Below, piece by piece: positions 8,400-14,141 of a DNA stretch of 44,525 nucleotides (the first letter of the stretch is position 1; every line of letters starts with the position of its first letter). Under the pieces are notes generated by a model. The model was not told the origin of the DNA, made no database searches, and saw only the letters and a list, made by a program, of their open reading frames with translations. Origin of the DNA: Thermoproteota archaeon (lineage in GTDB: Archaea > Korarchaeota > Korarchaeia > Korarchaeales > Korarchaeaceae); NCBI GenBank assembly GCA_015522685.1, contig WALU01000026.1, positions 1 to 44,525 on the forward strand, read 5' to 3'. Position numbers and translations under genes: made by a program.

Positions 8400-8663
8400 G
8401 CATATCTTGCAGTGGCTAAGATAATCATAGGCATACCAATAGGGAGCGGGCTGGTTTTGGTTCTTCTCTTCTTGATGATGTATCTTTCATATAAGCTCGT
8501 AAACGAATATTCTTAAGCCCGATAATAGCTGCTGAGACTGGTCTCATAATGAGAACTATGACTATGAGTGGGTACGCCCTGATCTTCTCTAATGCCTTAC
8601 TCATTGGTAGCAACTTTGGGTGCTATCCTTCTAGCTAGGAGGTGGATAGGCGAGGTAAAATGA
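8400..8663 (+). pseudogene. Decayed membrane-protein remnant (DUF485-like start)
   Basis: The 440-bp gap holds broken coding sequence. Frame 8400-8516 reads a hydrophobic segment with KIIIGIPIGSGLVLVLL and ends YKLVNEYS-stop, which resembles the last membrane helix of DUF485 proteins that accompany sodium:solute symporters. From about 8549 a second hydrophobic stretch (MTMSGYALIFSNALL) shifts frame into VATLGAILLARRWIGEVK-stop at 8663. No continuous gene joins the two. I read this as a degraded membrane gene or genes. The DUF485 link is tentative. Confidence 0.3.
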
Positions 8664-8685
8664 AGTAGAGTAGTTGACGTCTTAG

Positions 8686-8693
8686 TATATATC
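8686..8693 (+). promoter_or_regulatory. TATA box of the permease operon
   Basis: GTATATATCC lies about 55 nt upstream of the permease TTG start, which leaves room for a short leader carrying the G-rich ribosome site GGGAAGGGTGGGG. No other promoter-like sequence is visible here. Confidence 0.35.
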
Positions 8694-8746
8694 CTTTTAA
8701 TAATAAGGGTGGCGGAGTTCCTAGAAGATGTGGGAAGGGTGGGGGG

Positions 8747-10576
8747 TTGAGGAGGGAGAGGGCGGAGGAAAAAATAGCCCTAAAGAGGGATATTGGATTA
8801 TTTGGCTCTTTCTCAATGGGATACGCCGATGTTGGAGCTGACATCTATGTAGCCCTTGGCCTCGTAGCTCTATATTCAGCTGGAGGTTCTCCTCTAGCTT
8901 TCTCCTTAGCGGCAGTACTCTACATTACCACTGGCTTGAGCTATGCAGAGCTGGCATCGACCTACCCCTATGCTGGAGGAGTTCAAGTATACTCAATGAA
9001 GGCATTCAATGACCTAGCTGGCTTCGTCGCTGGATGGATGATGCTCCTCTCTTATACCGTGGACATAACCCTCTTTGCCATGGCCTCAGCTGGATACCTC
9101 AGCTTCTTCATACATGCTATAAGACAATCATCTCAGGTGGGGCCTTTCCGACTAGGGAATCTTATAATATCTACATTGATCATAATCTCCTTTTTAATAA
9201 CAATAAACGTATTGGGGGTTAGGGAGTCATCTACCCTTAATGTGATGATGGTCTTTCCCAGCTTGGCCGTTCAGATGACTATTCTCCTCATGGGGTTCGC
9301 CTTCAACTTCTCCTTTCCCATGTTTCTGAAACAAATTTCCGAAATAGGTTCTCCTAGGTTCTTGGATGTCTCTTACATATCATTCCTAGATCTAAGAGCA
9401 CAGAACTTCATATACGGGGTCACCTTAGCGATGAGTTCCTACGTGGGAATCGCATCAATAGCTCAGGCCGCTGAGGAGACGAAAAAACCATATCGATGGA
9501 TCCCTCTAGCAGCGAAACTGTCAGTTCTTATGGTCCTAATATTCTCGATAGGGCTGTCGGTGCTCAGCATGGGGATGATGAGCTGGCAGGAACTGGCAGG
9601 GAACTTAGGGAGCCCCTTAGTCGCTATGGCCAAGAGAATAGCATATATAGGCAATCCTCTCTCCTATCTAGTTGCATTCACTGGATTTACAGTTAATTTG
9701 GCCTCAGCTAATACTGGGGTAATAGGGGTTTCTAGAATAGTTTTCTCAATGGCAAAGTATAACCAGATGCCAGGATGGTTCAACCAAATTCATAGCAAGT
9801 TCAGAACGCCGACCAGGTCAATTCTATTCTTCGGGGCAATTGGTATGATTCTAACATTCTTGGGAGGCTTAGAGAAGGTAGCTGATCTCTATACATTCGC
9901 TGCGCTCATAACCTACATCTTTGTAAACCTAGCGATATTTAGGCTGAGGAAAATAGATATGGAAGCATATAGGCCTTGGAAGGGTCCTAGTATAAGGAGC
10001 GTGCCACTAACAGGATTTATTGGCGGAGCAGCGGCACTCACAATACTCATCCTAATGATAATTTTTCATCCCATTGGTAGATCTTTAGGTACCTTCTGGC
10101 TGATCTTTGGCTTGGTCCTCTATGCTACATACAGGAAAGCGAAAGGACTGCCTGTCACTGGTAGAATTTACGCTGATGAAGTGAAGCCAGCAGCATATAA
10201 GATAGAGGTTCTGGCCATGGTTCCCTATGAGATACCATCCAGTATAGCAGCAGATGTATTACAGAGTTACTTCGACAGGAGACACCGTCTCTTCCTAGCT
10301 GATTTAATCTCCGCGAGAGATATGAATGAGTTTAGAGAATTAGAGTCGCTATCTATGTCGCATCTAGAGGAAGTTGCTTCAATTCTGAGGAAGGAAAGAT
10401 ATGAAGTCACTACGTTCATCATTAGAGGAGGAGAAAGAGCTCTCGCTGAAGAGGCAGAACCCTACGATTTCGTCGCGATATTCTGGAGGGGAAGGTTAAA
10501 AGGTAAGATCCTCCAAATCTCAAAAATGCTCAGCGATAGATTGAAGGGTAGACTTGTCATGCTTAGAGTGAGGTGA
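8747..10576 (+). CDS. APC-superfamily amino-acid permease with C-terminal soluble domain
   Basis: A 609-residue transporter of the amino acid-polyamine-organocation superfamily. Helix 1 carries the broken-helix signature SMGYADVGADIYVALG (about residues 23-38) and helix 2-3 has AELASTYPYAGG, both typical of APC transporters. About 12 membrane segments run to residue 460. The last ~125 residues are soluble, begin near KIEVLAMVPYEI, and loosely recall a universal-stress-like or regulatory domain. Substrate unknown; an amino acid is likely. Translation starts at a TTG behind a purine-rich site. The next gene, a stand-alone RAM domain, starts 1 bp after the stop codon, so the pair is one operon and uptake is probably sensed through an amino-acid-binding protein. 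Confidence 0.85.
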   Translation: MRRERAEEKIALKRDIGLFGSFSMGYADVGADIYVALGLVALYSAGGSPLAFSLAAVLYITTGLSYAELASTYPYAGGVQVYSMKAFNDLAGFVAGWMMLLSYTVDITLFAMASAGYLSFFIHAIRQSSQVGPFRLGNLIISTLIIISFLITINVLGVRESSTLNVMMVFPSLAVQMTILLMGFAFNFSFPMFLKQISEIGSPRFLDVSYISFLDLRAQNFIYGVTLAMSSYVGIASIAQAAEETKKPYRWIPLAAKLSVLMVLIFSIGLSVLSMGMMSWQELAGNLGSPLVAMAKRIAYIGNPLSYLVAFTGFTVNLASANTGVIGVSRIVFSMAKYNQMPGWFNQIHSKFRTPTRSILFFGAIGMILTFLGGLEKVADLYTFAALITYIFVNLAIFRLRKIDMEAYRPWKGPSIRSVPLTGFIGGAAALTILILMIIFHPIGRSLGTFWLIFGLVLYATYRKAKGLPVTGRIYADEVKPAAYKIEVLAMVPYEIPSSIAADVLQSYFDRRHRLFLADLISARDMNEFRELESLSMSHLEEVASILRKERYEVTTFIIRGGERALAEEAEPYDFVAIFWRGRLKGKILQISKMLSDRLKGRLVMLRVR

Positions 10577-10577
10577 G

Positions 10578-10841
10578 ATGATGACTGTGCTCGTGATCGT
10601 GAGCATAAGAGTCGTGAGCAAGATGCTCGACAAGGTAACGGAATCTCTAAAGAAGTACCCGGAGATAATAGACCTCTACGAGGTTACTGGAGAATTTGAT
10701 GTTGTCGCCATGATTGAAGCTGAGAACGCGGTTGAGTTCAGGAAGTTCCTCAAGGATAAACTTCTCAAGGTGGAGGGAATTGAAACGACCCACTCAGTAG
10801 TCGTCCTGTATACTCATAAGAGAGGAGGTAAGCTAATTTAA
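10578..10841 (+). CDS. Stand-alone Lrp/AsnC ligand-binding (RAM) domain protein
   Basis: An 87-residue protein that is only the RAM (AsnC C-terminal) domain of the Lrp family, with no DNA-binding part. It shows the beta-alpha-beta-beta-alpha-beta order, the central YEVTGEFDVVAMIEAEN and the ending VEGIETTHSVVVLYTHK. Such proteins bind amino acids and can form mixed oligomers with full Lrp proteins or act on partner enzymes. It follows the permease by 1 bp, and the full Lrp regulator lies tail to tail next to it, so a link in amino-acid sensing is plausible. ATG codons at 10578 and 10581 are adjacent; either could be the start. Confidence 0.85.
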   Translation: MMTVLVIVSIRVVSKMLDKVTESLKKYPEIIDLYEVTGEFDVVAMIEAENAVEFRKFLKDKLLKVEGIETTHSVVVLYTHKRGGKLI

Positions 10842-11297
10842 TTAGCACCTAGCCTTGAGCCTCTGAGTAACCACAGCCGGGCATATCCTAGTGACTCCTC
10901 TCATCTTTGATATTTCCTCTATTATTGAATCCATCTCCTCCTCATTTCTAGCCCATATCTCTAGCATGATCGAGTGATCTCCAGCTGTTATCCAGGAAGA
11001 CTTAGCATAACTCTTGCCTGCTAATTCCCTAGCTACCCTGATCAGATCCCCTGGCTCGACATCCACTCCAGTTAGAGAGACTACATTGTAGCCTAGGGCC
11101 TTTGGATCTACCTTGACAGTATATCCCTTTATGATTCTAGCATCTTCAAGTTTCTTTATCCTCTTCCTTATAGCAACATCGCTTATACCAAGCTTACTGC
11201 CTAGTTCCTTTAGAGAGATCCTTCCATTCTCTATCAAGAAGTTGAGGATCTCTCTATCTTTATTGTCTATTCGAACTTCTAATCTTCTGGTTACCAT
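10842..11297 (-). CDS. Lrp/AsnC family transcriptional regulator
   Basis: A full-length Lrp/AsnC regulator of 151 residues. The N-terminal helix-turn-helix covers about residues 10-60, with NKDREILNFLIENGRISLKE and GISDVAIRKRIKKLEDARII. A RAM ligand-binding domain follows (about 70-145). Its stop codon abuts the stop of the RAM-only gene on the other strand. It may control the permease-RAM operon, its own gene, or both. A 6-bp inverted repeat just upstream of the ATG is a possible autoregulatory site. Ligand unknown. Confidence 0.9.
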   Translation of the reverse strand: MVTRRLEVRIDNKDREILNFLIENGRISLKELGSKLGISDVAIRKRIKKLEDARIIKGYTVKVDPKALGYNVVSLTGVDVEPGDLIRVARELAGKSYAKSSWITAGDHSIMLEIWARNEEEMDSIIEEISKMRGVTRICPAVVTQRLKARC

Positions 11298-11299
11298 AA

Positions 11300-11321
11300 T
11301 ATCTCAAATATAAGGGAGATA
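11300..11321. promoter_or_regulatory. Inverted repeat at the lrp promoter
   Basis: TATCTC (11300-11305) and GAGATA (11316-11321) are perfect 6-bp arms with a 10-bp A/T-rich spacer, directly ahead of the lrp ATG at 11297. A TTTTAT box (about 11320-11326, minus strand) is about 26 nt before the ATG. Lrp proteins often repress their own genes from such sites. Confidence 0.4.
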
Positions 11322-11409
11322 AAACATTAAAAAAGAAAGGGACTACATCATGATTACTTGACTACCATTACGATACTTTAGTCTCCTTTAAGTTTCCCAT
11401 GTGTATACA

Positions 11410-11429
11410 AGTTGTAGTAGTCTACAACT
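11410..11429. repeat. 8-bp hairpin in the lrp-11679 intergenic region
   Basis: AGTTGTAG-TAGT-CTACAACT is a perfect 8-bp stem with a 4-nt loop, in the middle of the 381-bp gap between the lrp gene and the next plus-strand gene. It could be an operator or an RNA hairpin; no T-run follows it closely. I see no coding signal in the rest of this gap. Confidence 0.4.
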
Positions 11430-11678
11430 CATAGCTCTGAACTCTTTTTCATCTTTATCTTGGAGGATGACCTTAAGCTCTCGTAGATAGAACCATATCG
11501 AAGGTCTCTACGTGGATCGATTGTAAGTTCTCCTCTCTTCTCTTCCTCAATAGATACCCGAACCTATTTTACGGCTACTCTCACTGTATGAAAGATGTGG
11601 GAAAATGGAAGTAGTAAAGAGTATATTTGAATTAGAGGTAATCTATCAGGTGGTAAGATTAGCTCGCAGAATGACCTG

Positions 11679-12416
11679 ATGGTAATCCTAAGCTCCCTTC
11701 CACCGGATGTCTTAAAAGAAAATGGGAGTGTTAGGTCAGATCCACTAGTTTTAGGTTCTATTACCTTGGTAGGCCTTAAGCAGGATGAGCTAACAGCCAG
11801 TGACAGGAGGCTCAAAAGAGCTGGAGTCTTCGAGGTTCCTCAGGGATCTATTCTTGCTCTGCTTGCTCCAACAAGGGGAGGCCTCGCCAGGCTCGTCTCG
11901 ATAGGTAGAGTCTTGCTAACAGCTACGAAGCTAAGCGATGCCTACTCTTCATATAACTCACCTGAGTACGAATCTATTAGGGAATCAGACAAATCTCTGA
12001 GGAAACTCTTGAAGATAAATAATATCATAACTCCTTTGGAGAGGATAAAGGATGGCTACTTTATAATGGCTGAGAATGTGCTTAGACTAGGGATCCTTTA
12101 TCCTGGGATGGGAGAGTTTCCAGATGAAGGTTACTTGATCACAGAACGTTGGCTAGAGCTTGCAGGCCTAAAGGGTGGGATTTCAGGTCTATGGGGAAGG
12201 ACTTGGGGAAGACTCTTCGTTCTGGATCCTAGTGAAGGATTGACCCTTATGCTCGGCCTCCTCGCATCATCTCCAACATTTGAGGAGCTGATAACTGAAG
12301 GAGATGTGAGGGCTCTCGATGGAATGAGTCAGAGGGAGATATTTCAGCATTTCCTCGAGGGCGAGATTAAGAGATTGAAGTACTTAGGATGGCACCTAAT
12401 GGGCAATCGAAGATGA
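11679..12416 (+). CDS. Conserved-looking hypothetical protein
   Basis: I do not recognise this 245-residue protein. It begins with a hydrophobic beta-rich stretch (VILSSLPPDVLK, GSITLVGLKQDELTAS), continues with LALLAPTRGGLARLVSIGRVLL, and has a glycine/tryptophan-rich middle (GLKGGISGLWGRTWGRLFVLD). No signal peptide and no obvious membrane segment. Codon use matches the neighbours, and it is by far the longest frame here, so it is probably a real cytoplasmic protein. It precedes lplA by 78 bp on the same strand and could be cotranscribed. No in-frame ATG, GTG or TTG lies upstream of 11679 before a stop at 11628. Confidence 0.6.
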   Translation: MVILSSLPPDVLKENGSVRSDPLVLGSITLVGLKQDELTASDRRLKRAGVFEVPQGSILALLAPTRGGLARLVSIGRVLLTATKLSDAYSSYNSPEYESIRESDKSLRKLLKINNIITPLERIKDGYFIMAENVLRLGILYPGMGEFPDEGYLITERWLELAGLKGGISGLWGRTWGRLFVLDPSEGLTLMLGLLASSPTFEELITEGDVRALDGMSQREIFQHFLEGEIKRLKYLGWHLMGNRR

Positions 12417-12460
12417 TGGGTAGGATATGATGTATGTAATGTAAAGATCGATTGGAGAGA

Positions 12461-12497
12461 TGAAGAACCTTGAAAGGAAATATAGAAGTAAGAGGTG
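12461..12497 (+). repeat. 37-bp direct repeat, copy 1 (covers the lplA start)
   Basis: Copy 1 of a perfect 37-bp direct repeat; copy 2 is at 13183-13219. Its last three bases are the GTG start of lplA. Read in another frame, copy 1 encodes MKNLERKYRSKR followed by a TGA that overlaps that GTG: the same peptide that forms the C-terminus of LplA. Similarity continues weakly upstream (about 12441-12460). It looks like the 3' remnant of an earlier tandem copy of lplA. Confidence 0.85.
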
Positions 12498-13235
12498 AGC
12501 GAAGTGAAATGGAGATTGCTCCTAATTGATGGAGATGCGGCCTTCAATATGGCCCTCGATGAGACTCTCCTCCTCTCAGGGAAGCCTACTCTTAGAGTTT
12601 ATAGGTTCAGGCCCAGTGCAGTTACCATAGGATACTTTCAGAATATAAAGAGCTCTGTTGATTTAGAGGAGATAGAGAGGAGGGGAATTGATTTAGTGAG
12701 GAGACTTACAGGGGGAGGCGCGGTTTATCATGATGAGAGAGGTGAGGTCACCTATTCTGTAACAGGCCCCATAGATTTGTTCTCGAAGAGTGTTGAGGAA
12801 AGCATAAGGATCATATGTAAAGGCGTGGTCAACGCTATAAGGAGGTTAGGGCTCAACCCAGAGTTCATCCCTATAAATGACGTAGTAGTAAGTGGCAAGA
12901 AGGTTTCTGGAAGCGCTCAAACTAGAGAAGGCAACTTCCTGCTCCAACATGGAACTCTCATGTATGATACAGATTTAGAGGTACTAACTCGATTTATAAG
13001 GCCACCTAAGCAGAAATTGGAGGATAAAGGAATAAAGAATATTTTAGCTAGAGTAACCACCCTATCAAGGGAGCTGGGGAGGGAATTGAGCTTTCAAGAG
13101 GTCAGAGGCTCTATAATAGAAGGATTTAGCTTCTTAGGCGAATTGGAAGAGGGAAAAATCAATGAAAAGGAATGGAAAATGCTGAAGAACCTTGAAAGGA
13201 AATATAGAAGTAAGAGGTGGAATTTCAAGAGATGA
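12495..13235 (+). CDS. lplA: Lipoate-protein ligase A, catalytic domain
   Basis: This enzyme activates lipoate with ATP and transfers lipoyl-AMP to lipoyl domains of glycine-cleavage H protein or 2-oxoacid dehydrogenases. All catalytic motifs are present: RRLTGGGAVYHD (69-80), KKVSGSAQ with the active-site Lys (135-142) and HGTL (152-155). At 246 residues it is the catalytic domain only; the accessory domain is the separate next gene, as in Thermoplasma-type bipartite ligases. The GTG start lies at the end of a 37-bp repeat; a second GTG (12504) is a possible alternative. The 3' end overlaps lplB by 19 bp inside the second repeat copy. Confidence 0.93.
   Translation: MSEVKWRLLLIDGDAAFNMALDETLLLSGKPTLRVYRFRPSAVTIGYFQNIKSSVDLEEIERRGIDLVRRLTGGGAVYHDERGEVTYSVTGPIDLFSKSVEESIRIICKGVVNAIRRLGLNPEFIPINDVVVSGKKVSGSAQTREGNFLLQHGTLMYDTDLEVLTRFIRPPKQKLEDKGIKNILARVTTLSRELGRELSFQEVRGSIIEGFSFLGELEEGKINEKEWKMLKNLERKYRSKRWNFKR
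13183..13219 (+). repeat. 37-bp direct repeat, copy 2 (covers the lplB start)
   Basis: Identical to 12461-12497. It encodes the C-terminal LKNLERKYRSKR of LplA, and its last three bases are the GTG start of lplB. Both lipoate-ligase genes therefore begin at the same position of the same repeated sequence and share one ribosome-binding context. Confidence 0.85.
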
Positions 13236-13528
13236 TATCAAAGGTAGTGAGATCTAAGGCCGGCAAGACCCTCCAGATAAGCCTTTCCCTAAAGAAAGGT
13301 GACAGGATAGAGAAGATAATCATAGCAGGGGACTTCATAGCTATCCCTTCTAGCGCTATAGACAGGCTGGAGGAATCTCTAACCAACACAAGTGAAGAAG
13401 ATGTAGATATAAAGATCAGGGAAGGATTAGAAGGAGTGTACCTAGTCGGAGTAACTGAAGATGATATGATCTCCCTGATTAGGGAGTTAATTTTATCTCT
13501 CCGATCTTACGGCCCCCAGCGTTCTTGA
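13217..13528 (+). CDS. lplB: Lipoate-protein ligase accessory (C-terminal) domain
   Basis: A 103-residue protein equal to the C-terminal domain of bacterial LplA, needed for the lipoate adenylation step in split archaeal ligases. It shows the domain's beta-hairpin start (KAGKTLQISLSLKKGDRIEKIIIAG as strands), the GDFIAIP turn and the helix-rich end. It starts with GTG and overlaps lplA by 19 bp, so synthesis is probably coupled and the two proteins likely form a complex. In Thermoplasma, as I recall, lplB comes before lplA, so this order is reversed. Its last 50 bp overlap the 3' end of the convergent B3/4 gene. Confidence 0.85.
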   Translation: MEFQEMISKVVRSKAGKTLQISLSLKKGDRIEKIIIAGDFIAIPSSAIDRLEESLTNTSEEDVDIKIREGLEGVYLVGVTEDDMISLIRELILSLRSYGPQRS

Positions 13529-14141
13529 TTATAAGATCGGCAGCTAGGTTTACAGCTCCTTTAACCCTCGGTTCCTCCACCCCCGGAACTCCCGCCCCCA
13601 AGATCAGCAGCTTCCTAGTATCTTCTCTTATCTTAGTTTTTCTAGAATCTCTATGAGGATAGAGGAAGAGTACTTCCTCTTCGTCAGCTAGGACTGGCTC
13701 TCCACCCTTCATACGATCCTCACCTCCTCCTATTGGATGGAAAAGCTCGCAGCACCTAGCTAACCGAAGAACTATTTTCCTATTTACTCTACCTAAGTCG
13801 TAGAGACCTATTGGAACTAGAGACAAGGCGCTTGCTACATTTCCAGCGTCAACGACATTGTTGATCCTCGGAAAGCTGCCTTCTCTCAGGACCCTCCTTA
13901 CCATTGCCTCACTGCTTGGTCTTACTTTCGTCGGGTCTATTCCTATTCTCCAATAAAATTCTCTATAAGCCCTTATGACTGAATTCTCCTTTAACTTCTC
14001 CAACGTATATCTTGATCTCAGCTCCTCCAAGGCATCTTTCATGTAACCATTCTTAGTGAGATTTACATTTACTCCTTCCACCTCTAAGTAAGAGATGAAT
14101 ATTCCGAGAGCTGCAGCTTCATCTTCTATAGAGATTTCCAT
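13479..14141 (-). CDS. Stand-alone B3/4 domain protein (PheRS-beta-like)
   Basis: A 220-residue free-standing B3/4 domain, the fold that edits mischarged Tyr-tRNA(Phe) in phenylalanyl-tRNA synthetase beta. Diagnostic are the sequences AYREFYWRIGIDPTKVRPS and PRINNVVDAGNVASALS, then ELFHPIGGGED. Free-standing members may be trans-editing factors or bind other amino-acid-like ligands; the role is not established. The start overlaps the upstream FG-GAP gene by 16 bp on the same strand, although no functional link is obvious. The 3' end overlaps lplB tail to tail by 50 bp. Confidence 0.88.
   Translation of the reverse strand: MEISIEDEAAALGIFISYLEVEGVNVNLTKNGYMKDALEELRSRYTLEKLKENSVIRAYREFYWRIGIDPTKVRPSSEAMVRRVLREGSFPRINNVVDAGNVASALSLVPIGLYDLGRVNRKIVLRLARCCELFHPIGGGEDRMKGGEPVLADEEEVLFLYPHRDSRKTKIREDTRKLLILGAGVPGVEEPRVKGAVNLAADLIIKNAGGRKIGEIKLTP

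Noticed and set aside
12461..13219. CRISPR-like repeat pair
   Set aside because: Only two copies, 722 bp apart, each covering a gene start; it is a gene-rearrangement scar, not an array.
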